Shown here: positions 1 to 5,984 of the stretch, piece after piece | Layout: each line of letters starts with the position of its first letter | How positions within the stretch are numbered: the stretch's first letter is position 1 | Assembly: GCA_001321835.1 (NCBI GenBank) | Contig: JPUR01000156.1 | Coordinates: forward strand, 1-6,346 | Reading direction: 5' to 3' | From: Marinosulfonomonas sp. PRT-SC04 | GTDB lineage: Bacteria; Pseudomonadota; Alphaproteobacteria; Rhodobacterales; Rhodobacteraceae | Length of the DNA: 6,346 nucleotides | Notes under the pieces: generated by a model | Told to the model about the DNA's origin: nothing | The model's input: only the letters and a program-made list of their open reading frames with translations | Database searches by the model: none | Translations under genes and position numbers: made by a program

Positions 1-1
1 A

Positions 2-154
2 CGCGAATTTCCAGAGTTGCGCAAACGCTATTGGGGTCAGCGGTTTTGGGCGCGGGGATATTTCTCGACCACCAGCGGAAATGTCACGGACGATGTGATA
101 CTTCAGTATCTGGAATTACATTCCAAACGGGAACCTACCGGCATCTGCCGGTAG
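2..154 (+). CDS. tnpA: IS200/IS605 family transposase TnpA, C-terminal 50 residues (5' end outside window)
   Basis: The frame starting at base 2 encodes 50 residues before a TAG at 152-154, beginning REFPELRKRYWGQRFWARGY. The block KRYWGQRFWARGYFSTTSG followed by VTDDVILQYLE is the characteristic C-terminus of TnpA Y1 (HUH) transposases of the IS200/IS605 family, which usually read 'KRYWGQHLWARGYF...T..IQ.YI'. The HUH motif would be upstream of the window. The final C-terminal helix ordinarily carries the catalytic tyrosine, and here the Tyr in ILQYLE is the candidate. The stop codon forms the 3' arm of the subterminal hairpin, as expected in compact elements. Activity cannot be judged without the N-terminal part. 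Confidence 0.85.
   Translation, partial: REFPELRKRYWGQRFWARGYFSTTSGNVTDDVILQYLELHSKREPTGICR
135..154 (+). repeat. Subterminal hairpin of the IS200/IS605 right end
   Basis: CTACCGGCA (135-143) and TGCCGGTAG (146-154) are perfect 9-bp inverted repeats separated by TC. The right arm ends in the transposase stop codon. In the IS200/IS605 family such hairpins near the ends are the TnpA binding sites on single-stranded DNA, and they can also act as transcription or translation barriers. The position just inside the expected element end fits that role. Confidence 0.7.
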
Positions 155-162
155 TCGTTCAG

Positions 163-384
163 TATATTTTCCTTGGCCTGTGCGATTTAAGCGGGGCAGG
201 TGGCACCACTGCGGGTCTTGCGCAGGAGCAGGAGGATATTCACAGCCACATCCTGTCGTTTGAGGACGCGATGGCGTTTGCAGCGGGCGAGGGGCCACAT
301 CGGGGGGGCGCCAATGTCTTGCCGCTGATCACCGCACTCTATTGGCTGGCGCTAAACCGCGATCGGCTTCGCAAGGGTGCTTGA
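163..384 (+). pseudogene. C-terminal remnant of a NUDIX hydrolase (ADP-ribose pyrophosphatase-like), interrupted by the IS
   Basis: From about 163 the frame reads YIFLGLCDLSGAGG, then GLAQEQEDIHSHILSFEDAMAF, and ends ANVLPLITALYWLALNRDRL before TGA at 382-384. This resembles the end of NUDIX nucleoside-diphosphate-sugar/ADP-ribose pyrophosphatases, where a 'GGxxxLAxExEDI' stretch contacts substrate and a final 'LLxLxWLALxRxRL' helix closes the domain. No NUDIX box (GX5EX7REUXEEXGU) is present. The open frame continues leftward through the IS, but those residues are an out-of-frame reading of tnpA. The simplest reading is a gene cut by the IS, with its 5' part beyond the window. The family assignment comes from recalled C-terminal motifs only. 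A functional short gene using an ATG inside the IS is unlikely because the catalytic motif is missing. Confidence 0.6.
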
Positions 385-410
385 GTTCACGCTGTGCTCT
401 GCCTAGATAT
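381..410 (+). promoter_or_regulatory. Possible sigma-70-type promoter for the cysK-mscS-alaX operon
   Basis: TTGAGT (381-386) and TAGATA (404-409) are separated by 17 bases, a sigma-70-like arrangement with 4/6 and 3/6 consensus matches. The -35 box overlaps the stop codon of the upstream remnant. It would start transcription around 416-420, leaving a leader of about 15-20 bases before the cysK start. The matches are moderate, and transcription from upstream is an alternative. Confidence 0.35.
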
Positions 411-421
411 AGGGGCAGCAC
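394..421 (+). repeat. Imperfect inverted repeat in the cysK leader
   Basis: GTGCT-(CT)-GCC at 394-403 pairs with GGCAGCAC at 414-421: eight pairs with a two-base bulge around the loop TAGATATAGG. There is no T-run after it, so it is a weak terminator candidate for the upstream gene. It overlaps the proposed -10 box and could equally be a regulator site or chance. Confidence 0.3.
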
Positions 422-435
422 ATTGGGGGAACGAT

Positions 436-1407
436 ATGAGAATTTGCAACGATCTGGAACAGTCAATCGGCAACACGCCCTTAATCCGGCTGCGTGCGGC
501 TAGTGAGGCGACTGGTTGCGAGATTTTGGGCAAGGCCGAATTTATGAACTCCGGTCAATCGGTCAAAGATCGTGCGGCGCTGTTCATGATTAAGGATGCT
601 GTGGCGCGCGGTGATTTGCTGCCCGGCGGCACCATTGTCGAGGGCACCGCGGGCAACACCGGCATTGGTCTGGCGCTGATCGGCGCCTCAATGGGGTTCA
701 AAACCGTGATCGTCATCCCTGAAACCCAAAGTCAGGAAAAGAAAGATATGCTGCGGCTGGCCGGTGCCCACCTGATCGAAGTGCCGGCAGCTCCCTATCG
801 GAATCCGAACAATTTTGTGCGTTACTCTGGCCGTTTGGTTGAAAAACTTGCACTTTCAGAACCAAGTGGTGCGATCTGGGCCAATCAGTTTGACAATATC
901 GCCAACCGTCAGGCCCATATTGAAACCACTGCCCCAGAGATCTGGACACAGACCAACGGTTCGGTTGATGGCTTTATCTGTGCGGTCGGATCTGGCGGCA
1001 CATTGGCGGGGGTCGCTGTGGGGTTGCGGGAAAAATCCAAAGATGTGAAAATCGCCATTGCAGATCCGGAAGGCGCGGCGCTTTACAGCTATTACACCAC
1101 CGGCGAGTTGGCGTCCGAGGGCGGCTCAATTGCCGAAGGGATCGGCCAAGTGCGGATCACCAAAAACCTTGAGGGGCTTGAGGTCGATATGGCCTATCAA
1201 ATTCCTGACCGCGAAGCGCTGCCGATTATCTTTGATCTGGTGCAAAATGAGGGGCCGGGCCACACCATCGTCACCATGCTGTGCGATTACGGCACGCGGT
1301 ACCAATCTAAACTGTTCAATCCGACCTTCCTGCGCGAAAAAGACTTGCCGGTGCCCGCGTGGCTAGATGCAAGTGCGCCCGATTTTCCAGAGGTGTTTGA
1401 AGACTGA
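436..1407 (+). CDS. cysK: Cysteine synthase A-like protein (PLP-dependent O-acetylserine sulfhydrylase) with an apparent internal deletion
   Basis: Cysteine synthase makes L-cysteine from O-acetylserine and sulfide in the cytoplasm with a PLP cofactor. The ATG at 436 is chosen over an in-frame ATG at 394 because GGGGGA (425-430) sits 5 bases upstream and the protein then begins MRICNDLEQSIGNTPLIRLR like the family; it has 323 residues. Visible landmarks are the IGNTPLIRL start, the Schiff-base lysine K44 in GQSVKDRAA, the substrate loop TAGNTG (71-76), and the PLP-phosphate loop GSGGTLAG (185-192). After residue E272 the sequence jumps to GPGHTIVT. Alphaproteobacterial relatives carry about 22 more residues here, including a GGSSGIN motif that corresponds to GISSGAA of enteric CysK, whose serine contacts the PLP pyridine nitrogen. 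The loss suggests reduced or no activity. N38-S39 replaces the usual Asn-Pro before the PLP lysine. The stop overlaps the next ATG (TGATG). CysM or another beta-family member is a less likely identity. Confidence 0.88.
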   Translation: MRICNDLEQSIGNTPLIRLRAASEATGCEILGKAEFMNSGQSVKDRAALFMIKDAVARGDLLPGGTIVEGTAGNTGIGLALIGASMGFKTVIVIPETQSQEKKDMLRLAGAHLIEVPAAPYRNPNNFVRYSGRLVEKLALSEPSGAIWANQFDNIANRQAHIETTAPEIWTQTNGSVDGFICAVGSGGTLAGVAVGLREKSKDVKIAIADPEGAALYSYYTTGELASEGGSIAEGIGQVRITKNLEGLEVDMAYQIPDREALPIIFDLVQNEGPGHTIVTMLCDYGTRYQSKLFNPTFLREKDLPVPAWLDASAPDFPEVFED

Positions 1408-3812
1408 TGTTGAAATTTCTGACCCGAAAACTGGTTTTGTCATTTGTTGTGACGGGCGTTCTGATGATCGTTCTATCCGGAGCAACAATCGCGCAAGAGT
1501 CCGACACAACGCCAGACACCGCACAGGTGCGATCTGGCAGTTATCAAAAAACGGTGAGCAGCACCGATCAGGCGTGGGAAAATACCGCGCGCCGCGCCGA
1601 GGATGCGATCGCCGCGGGGCGCGCCTCGACCGCAGCGTTTGAAGACTTGCGTGCCCAATTGGTCACATGGCGCGGCAATTTTCTGATTGCCCAAGGCACC
1701 AACAAAGACAGCATTAAGACCTTGCAGGGCCAAATAAATGCGCTGGGTCCAAAGCCGGAAAACGCCGAGGAGGCGCCAGAAACAGCGACCCAAAGAAGCG
1801 CGTTGGAACGCCAAATGGCGCTGTTGCGCGCCCCGGTTATAACCGCCGAAATTTCCTATAGCCGTTCGGATGGGTTGATCCGCAGCGTTGATGGCATCAT
1901 TCGCAACCGTCAAACCGATGCTCTGCTAAACCGTGGGCCGTCACCGTTAAACCCGCTTTATTGGGGCAAGGGATTGGCCGCAATCAAGCTGTCAGGGCAC
2001 AATATCAGCAAAGAAATCGGCGCAGCCTGGAACAGCCCGGCCCAACAGGTTTTGTTTAAGCAAAACCTGCCGCTGATCTCGGTTTTGCTGTTGATTGCCT
2101 TTGTGCTGCTGTTGCGTGGGCGGTACTGGATGGAGCGGCTGACCGTGAAGCTGCATGCGAGCGAGCGCACAGCGGGGCGCTGGATTATATCATTTTTACT
2201 ATCGCTGGCGCAGGTGGCTTTGCCGCTGATTGGCCTGATTTTACTGGTCGAGGCAATCTATAAAACCGAAATGATCGGGGTGCGCGGCAACATCGCGCTA
2301 TCAGCGTTTGTGACAATGATGATTTCGTTCTTTATCGCTTACTGGTTGGGGGGGCGGATTTTCCCCAAAAACGAATATGTGATCCCGCCGCTGAATTTAT
2401 CAGATGAACAACGGCGAAAGGGGCGTTTTTTCAGCGGCGCCCTTGGTTTGATACTTGGGCTTACCATTCTAATCAGCACCGTCAGCCAATTTGACAGCTG
2501 GAGCCTTGAGTCGGTGGTTTCCGTTGAATTTTGGGTCCTGATTCTGACCGGATACGGGTTGTTGCGGCTGTCACGGTTGATGCAAATGCATGTGTTGAAC
2601 GAAGCGGTCGAAGGCGAGGAACCCAGCTTTAAAAGCCGGATTATTTATTACCTGAGCCGCATCGTGCTGGTGTTGGCCTTTGTCGGCCCATTGCTGGCGG
2701 CCGCCGGCTATTTCGAGGCGGCCAAATCGATTGTGTTCCCGATGACGGCGTCGCTTGCGCTGCTGGCGTTGCTGTACGTGTTGCAGCGGATGACATCGGA
2801 AATATACGGGCTGCTGATTGGCAGTGATGATGCGGCCAAAGAAGCGCTGATACCGGTGTTGATCAGCTTTGTGATGGTGCTAGGATCGGCCCCGTTTTTC
2901 GCATTGATCTGGGGCGCAAGGATCACGGACCTCAGCGAACTATGGACCCGTTTCACCGAGGGTTTCATGCTGGGAGATTCGCATATATCGCCCTCGGATT
3001 TCCTGACCTTCGCGGTGATTTTCAGCATCGGCTACATGATCACCCGTCTGATCCAAGGCACCCTGCGCACCACGGTACTGCCCAAAACCAAGATGGATGT
3101 CGGCGGACGCAACGCGGTGGTTTCGGGCATTGGCTATATCGGGATTTTTCTGGCCGCTGTGGTAGCCATTTCCAGTGCCGGAATTGATCTTTCCTCATTG
3201 GCGATTGTGGCGGGGGCCCTGTCGGTTGGCATTGGTTTTGGCTTGCAAAACATCGTATCCAACTTTGTCGCGGGCATCATCTTGCTGATCGAGCGGCCAA
3301 TTTCCGAGGGCGACTGGATCGAGGTTGGCGGCCAGATGGGCTATGTGCGCGATATCTCTGTGCGCTCGACCCGGATCGAGACCTTTGATCGCACCGATGT
3401 GATCGTGCCAAACTCGGATCTTATTTCTGGCATGGTGACCAACTGGACGCGGGGCAATTCGGTCGGGCGGGTGATTGTAAAGGTTGGTGTGGCTTATGGC
3501 ACTGACACCAAACACGTCGAATCGCTGCTGCGCGGCATTGCCGAGGCGCACCCGATGGTGCTGGCCGGTCCGTCAATTGTGTTTCAGGGATTCGGGGCGG
3601 ATTCACTGGATTTTGAAATCCGCGCCATCCTGCGGGATGTAAACTGGATGCTGAGCGTCAAATCCGACATCAACCATGAAATTGCCCGTGTGTTTACCGA
3701 AGAGGGCATCGAGATACCGTTCGCCCAACGTGACGTCTGGCTGCGCAATCCCGAAGTGCTGAACAAAGCGGCTTCGGCCGCAATTTTCGGAAAAGAGAGC
3801 GAAGATGACTGA
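1407..3812 (+). CDS. Large MscS-family mechanosensitive ion channel with N-terminal periplasmic domain
   Basis: This 801-residue inner-membrane protein belongs to the MscS superfamily, whose members open under membrane tension and release solutes on osmotic downshock. Residues 1-29 look like a signal peptide (hydrophobic 9-27, likely cleavage after TIA). Residues 30-215 are a soluble, partly helical periplasmic region reminiscent of DUF3772, found in Rhodobacteraceae channels. Roughly ten or eleven hydrophobic segments follow (about 220-237, 262-283, 293-314, 340-360, 373-390, 415-435, 443-460, 480-502, 530-550, 570-590). The Gly/Ala-rich pore helix spans about 595-630, with the hallmark GIGFGLQNIVSNFVAGIILL. 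The beta domain begins ERPISEGDWIEVGG (629-642) and includes the stretch DVIVPNSDLISG (664-675). The C-terminal alpha/beta vestibule ends near GIEIPFAQRDV (767-777). It starts inside the cysK stop, suggesting translational coupling, with a weak AGAGGTG about 11 bases upstream. It is larger than minimal MscS (286 aa) and in the size range of MscK/YbdG/YbiO-type relatives. Confidence 0.93.
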   Translation: MLKFLTRKLVLSFVVTGVLMIVLSGATIAQESDTTPDTAQVRSGSYQKTVSSTDQAWENTARRAEDAIAAGRASTAAFEDLRAQLVTWRGNFLIAQGTNKDSIKTLQGQINALGPKPENAEEAPETATQRSALERQMALLRAPVITAEISYSRSDGLIRSVDGIIRNRQTDALLNRGPSPLNPLYWGKGLAAIKLSGHNISKEIGAAWNSPAQQVLFKQNLPLISVLLLIAFVLLLRGRYWMERLTVKLHASERTAGRWIISFLLSLAQVALPLIGLILLVEAIYKTEMIGVRGNIALSAFVTMMISFFIAYWLGGRIFPKNEYVIPPLNLSDEQRRKGRFFSGALGLILGLTILISTVSQFDSWSLESVVSVEFWVLILTGYGLLRLSRLMQMHVLNEAVEGEEPSFKSRIIYYLSRIVLVLAFVGPLLAAAGYFEAAKSIVFPMTASLALLALLYVLQRMTSEIYGLLIGSDDAAKEALIPVLISFVMVLGSAPFFALIWGARITDLSELWTRFTEGFMLGDSHISPSDFLTFAVIFSIGYMITRLIQGTLRTTVLPKTKMDVGGRNAVVSGIGYIGIFLAAVVAISSAGIDLSSLAIVAGALSVGIGFGLQNIVSNFVAGIILLIERPISEGDWIEVGGQMGYVRDISVRSTRIETFDRTDVIVPNSDLISGMVTNWTRGNSVGRVIVKVGVAYGTDTKHVESLLRGIAEAHPMVLAGPSIVFQGFGADSLDFEIRAILRDVNWMLSVKSDINHEIARVFTEEGIEIPFAQRDVWLRNPEVLNKAASAAIFGKESEDD

Positions 3813-4524
3813 ATTATTGTTCCGAAGTGAACCCTATTTACGCGAAAGTGTTGCCACCGTCACCGGCCATACCCCAGAGGGTGGAGTGGTGCTGGATAAA
3901 TGCCTTTTTTATGCCACCAGCGGCGGTCAGCCCGGCGACAGCGGCAGCCTGACGTGGGGGGGGCATCGCATGGTGGTTGCCACTACAATTAAGGGCGAGG
4001 CGGGGCAGATTGTGCTGCTGTCGGCGGAACCCGCCCCCTTGCCACCGGTCGGCACGGAGGTTTTTCAGGCACTGAACTGGGACCGCCGCCACCGCCACAT
4101 GCGGGTGCACACAGCGCTACATCTGTTGTCGGTGGTGATTGGGCTGCCGGTAACAGGAGGATCGATCGGGGTGGATAAAGGGCGGCTGGATTTTGCCATA
4201 CCCGAGCCCTTGGCCGATAAGGACGCACTCACCGCCAAACTGAATGAGATTATCGTACAGGATTTACGGGTCACCGAGGGCTGGATCACCGAGGCCGAAC
4301 TGGCCGCCAACCCGTCACTGGTGAAAACCATGTCAGTGCAACCGCCCAAAGGCCAAGGCAGGGTGCGATTGATCGGCATTGGGGCAGGGGCCGCGCAAAT
4401 TGATCTACAGCCCTGCGGCGGCACCCATGTTGCCCGCACCGGAGAAATTGGTCCGGTATATATTGGCAAAGTGCAAAATAAAGGTGCGCAAAACCGGCGA
4501 GTTTACCTGCATTTAGAAAACTAG
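3805..4524 (+). CDS. alaX: Alanyl-tRNA editing protein (AlaX, trans-editing domain)
   Basis: AlaX is a free-standing relative of the AlaRS editing domain. It hydrolyses mischarged Ser- or Gly-tRNA(Ala) in the cytoplasm. The 239-residue protein shows the family signatures in order: FYATSGGQPGDSG (35-47, usually FYPxSGGQxxDxG), the zinc half-site HTALH (H102, H106), and the second half-site PCGGTH (C204, H208), followed by TGEIG. All four expected metal ligands are present, so it is probably active. There is no catalytic AlaRS domain or C-terminal coiled coil, and the length is that of a medium AlaX. The ATG at 3805 lies within the end of the mscS-like gene (8-base overlap), with AAGAGAG just upstream, which indicates coupling in one operon. 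The YAT replacing the common YPT/YPE at residues 36-38 is a small deviation. Confidence 0.92.
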   Translation: MTELLFRSEPYLRESVATVTGHTPEGGVVLDKCLFYATSGGQPGDSGSLTWGGHRMVVATTIKGEAGQIVLLSAEPAPLPPVGTEVFQALNWDRRHRHMRVHTALHLLSVVIGLPVTGGSIGVDKGRLDFAIPEPLADKDALTAKLNEIIVQDLRVTEGWITEAELAANPSLVKTMSVQPPKGQGRVRLIGIGAGAAQIDLQPCGGTHVARTGEIGPVYIGKVQNKGAQNRRVYLHLEN

Positions 4525-4545
4525 AAAACATTGGCGTTTAAGCGC

Positions 4546-4574
4546 TTGCACATGTGGGCTAAGTCAGGCTAGAA
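4546..4574 (+). promoter_or_regulatory. Likely promoter of the tRNA-Ser gene
   Basis: TTGCAC (4546-4551) and CTAGAA (4569-4574) are separated by 17 bases, and the mature tRNA begins 10 bases after the -10 box. That spacing and position are typical of a stable-RNA promoter. An 8-bp palindrome AAGCGCTT (4540-4547) overlaps the start of the -35 element. The 60-bp gap after alaX shows no convincing terminator, so read-through from the operon is possible. Confidence 0.5.
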
Positions 4575-4584
4575 CGCGCCTTAC

Positions 4585-4674
4585 GGACAGGTGGCCGAGT
4601 GGTCGAAGGCGCACGCCTGGAAAGTGTGTAGGCGGGGAACCGTCTCCAGGGTTCGAATCCCTGTCTGTCCGCCA
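4585..4674 (+). tRNA. tRNA-Ser, anticodon GGA
   Basis: This 90-base gene folds as a class II tRNA. The acceptor arms are GGACAGG (4585-4591) and TCTGTCC (4664-4670) with one G-U pair. The discriminator is G4671 and CCA is encoded at 4672-4674. The anticodon stem CACGC (4612-4616) pairs with GTGTG (4624-4628), and the loop CTGGAAA puts GGA at 4619-4621, which reads UCC/UCU serine codons. A long variable arm follows (about 4629-4645), as required for serine tRNA. The T arm is CAGGG-TTCGAAT-CCCTG (4647-4663). The gene is complete despite an integrase ending 21 bases downstream, consistent with site-specific integration that preserves the tRNA. Confidence 0.97.
4647..4674 (+). other. Probable attachment site (att) of the integrated element, within the tRNA-Ser 3' end
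   Basis: Tyrosine recombinases encoded next to a tRNA usually recombine within the T arm and 3' end of that tRNA and leave a copy of this segment at the far end of the element. Here the T arm is an inverted repeat (CAGGG/CCCTG) and the integrase gene points at it. The far copy must lie beyond the right edge of the window, so the exact core is not defined. This is an inference from gene order. Confidence 0.5.
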
Positions 4675-4675
4675 A

Positions 4676-4690
4676 AGCTATTTTTTATCG
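4676..4690 (+). terminator. T-run after tRNA-Ser, possible terminator
   Basis: A run of six T (4681-4686) directly follows the tRNA, and the T arm/acceptor stem is the only strong hairpin in front of it. It could end tRNA transcription, but no dedicated stem is visible. It also lies between the convergent tRNA and integrase genes. Confidence 0.3.
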
Positions 4691-4695
4691 TTAAA

Positions 4696-5784
4696 CTACA
4701 ATGACTTGAGCGTGAAAGTTGGAACTAGTTCCGCTGAGTTGGAACTTTTTGTTCCCGAAATGGTCCGCCGCTTGTTGGCCTTGTTGGTGTATCTCTGCAC
4801 CTCGGCCAATGTTTCGTGACCTGTCCATGCTGCGATTTGGTGGGGTGACGCCCCGTTTTCGGCCATAACTATTGCTCGCAGCTTTCGCAGCCCGTGTGCT
4901 GTTTTTCCCTGAATACCCGCTTTTTTTGCGGCGGCTGAAAACCATTGTGATGCGGCCTTGACAGACCGAGGCTTGCCAAATGCCGTTATCATAAACACAA
5001 GGTGTCGTGGCGCGTGATTTATTGCGTCCTTCAGGTGTTCGTCTGCTTCCGAAAATGTGGGGGCTGGCGCGTAAAACGGCACCTCGACTTGGCCGCCTGT
5101 TTTCGTTTGAGAAAATGTAAGCCAGCCATCCTTGTCGATCATCGCGGGGCCAAGCCGTACAGCGTCTGAAATTCTCGCGCCGGTCCAAAATAGCAACTCA
5201 AGTGCAAGCCGTTCCGGAGTGTCTATCGGCCAATGCGTGCGGAATACCGCAATATCTTCACGGTTCCAAGGCTCGTGGCCGCCTGTGCTGGGGGTCTTGC
5301 GGGGTGAGACTGCGGCAGCCGGGTCGTTTTCAATCAAACCGGCCTCGCAAGCCCATCGGCAAAGTGATCTCCAAACCTTAAGCCTGTTATTGGCTGGATG
5401 CGCTGGGAAGTCGGCCAATGCTGCCCGAATGTGTTTGGGCTTAAGCCCGCCAATCGGGGCTTTGCCGTATTTATCGACAATATCGCCTAGAAAATTACTC
5501 CAGCGTGATCTGGTTGATCCAGCCATCGTCAAGTAGGCGTCAGACGCCATATATGCCCTGACAGCGGCCCCGATGGAGCCAGTCAGGTGTTTCTTTGTGG
5601 GCTGTTGCCCACCAGAGGCGCTGACGTATGCGGCAATGAATTCTGGACTATTGACGGGTAAATCGGGAAGCTTAATGGCTTTCTCGCCCTTGGGCCGATA
5701 ATACATCCGTGGATTACCGCTCGGCCAATGCCCGGCTTTATTTAAGTGTTTTAACCTCACGATATTCCGAACGCCTCGTCGCAT
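4696..5784 (-). CDS. int: Tyrosine recombinase / site-specific integrase
   Basis: This 362-residue protein inserts and excises the mobile element at the neighbouring tRNA. The N-terminal part (about 1-65) is a short Arg/Lys-rich arm-type region. Residues 66-160 match a SAM-like core-binding domain. Residues 170-340 are the catalytic domain, with R204 ([11 protein letters not shown]), K228 (SQTKTGG), H297 and R300 (HGLRKLRA), H323 ([10 protein letters not shown]) and the nucleophile Y332 (RYT). All are present, so it should be active. ATG 5784 has a strong GGGGGA (5791-5796 on this strand) 6 bases upstream and overlaps the excisionase gene by 28 bases. A GTG at 5760, forming GTGA with the excisionase stop, would give a 354-aa form starting VRLKHL, which is closer to where family members tend to start. 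The gene converges on tRNA-Ser and stops 21 bases short of it. Confidence 0.95.
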   Translation of the reverse strand: MRRGVRNIVRLKHLNKAGHWPSGNPRMYYRPKGEKAIKLPDLPVNSPEFIAAYVSASGGQQPTKKHLTGSIGAAVRAYMASDAYLTMAGSTRSRWSNFLGDIVDKYGKAPIGGLKPKHIRAALADFPAHPANNRLKVWRSLCRWACEAGLIENDPAAAVSPRKTPSTGGHEPWNREDIAVFRTHWPIDTPERLALELLFWTGARISDAVRLGPAMIDKDGWLTFSQTKTGGQVEVPFYAPAPTFSEADEHLKDAINHAPRHLVFMITAFGKPRSVKAASQWFSAAAKKAGIQGKTAHGLRKLRAIVMAENGASPHQIAAWTGHETLAEVQRYTNKANKRRTISGTKSSNSAELVPTFTLKSL

Positions 5785-5981
5785 TCCGTTTCCCCCGCTT
5801 TGATCTCATAGGGCAGATTATCAGCAAGCGCGTCAAGGTCGGCCTTGTCATAGACCCTTTTCGCACCCAGTTCTCTCCTAGGGATTCCAAGAGTGCGCAG
5901 CATACTTTCAGACACGCCAAGATAGTGCGCAGCCACAGGTGCGGGCATCAGTCTTGGAGGGAAATCACGGTGCGCTGGCAT
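5757..5981 (-). CDS. Small helix-turn-helix protein, probable excisionase/directionality factor
   Basis: This 74-residue protein has a putative MerR/AlpA-like winged HTH. Helices cover about residues 14-34 (PVAAHYLGVSESMLRTLGI) and a wing and recognition-strand region follows with KRVYDKADLDALADNLP (41-57), the layout of HTH_17-type excisionases and phage regulators. Such proteins bind arms of the attachment site and bias the integrase toward excision, or repress the module. Its position right before int, overlapping it by 28 bases, supports this. GAAAGG lies 6 bases before its ATG, and only 3 bases separate it from the stop of the preceding 54-aa gene. The acidic, Cys-containing tail ([11 protein letters not shown]) has no recognised role. 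Confidence 0.75.
   Translation of the reverse strand: MPAHRDFPPRLMPAPVAAHYLGVSESMLRTLGIPRRELGAKRVYDKADLDALADNLPYEIKAGETECDEAFGIS
5791..5796 (-). promoter_or_regulatory. Shine-Dalgarno sequence supporting the upstream integrase start
   Basis: On the minus strand GGGGGA lies 6 bases before the ATG at 5784, inside the excisionase reading frame. It favours this ATG over the GTG at 5760, whose nearest purine block (GAGG) is about 13 bases away. Confidence 0.45.
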
Positions 5982-5984
5982 GGT

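Larger units (their letters stand above)
1..162 (+). mobile_element. 3' end of an IS200/IS605-family insertion sequence (partial)
   Basis: The left edge of the window holds the right end of an IS200/IS605-type element: the C-terminus of its Y1 transposase followed by a subterminal hairpin. Elements of this family have no inverted terminal repeats and no target duplication. They move as single strands, and TnpA recognises hairpins near each end. The exact right tip cannot be fixed from one copy. It should lie shortly after the hairpin, and I place it near 162 because sequence resembling a NUDIX hydrolase resumes at about 163. The left end is outside the window, so it is unknown whether the copy is complete. 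Confidence 0.75.

Noticed and set aside
31..384. 117-codon open frame on the + strand spanning the transposase end and the NUDIX-like remnant
   Set aside because: Its first 40 or so codons are an out-of-frame reading of tnpA and the IS end. Only the part from about 163 on looks like protein, so it is a hybrid frame, not a gene with this start.
1473..1913. 146-codon antisense frame opposite the start of the MscS-like gene
   Set aside because: It is a shadow of the GC-biased coding strand. It is Arg/Cys-rich with no motif, and the sense frame encodes a clear signal peptide and periplasmic domain.
4065..4469. 134-codon antisense frame opposite alaX
   Set aside because: The sense frame has all AlaX metal-binding motifs. 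The antisense protein is low-complexity Pro/Ser-rich with no recognisable domain.
3805..4674. Functional pairing of AlaX with the adjacent tRNA-Ser
   Set aside because: AlaX acts on mischarged tRNA(Ala), not tRNA(Ser), and the tRNA has its own likely promoter. The adjacency is most simply chance.
4675..4700. A second, duplicated tRNA-Ser 3' end next to the integrase
   Set aside because: No repeat of the T arm or acceptor sequence is visible between the tRNA and int or elsewhere in the window. The partner att copy must be outside.
4691..5188. 165-codon open frame on the minus strand at the integrase 3' half
   Set aside because: It overlaps the integrase in another frame and lacks any family motif, while the integrase frame carries all catalytic residues.
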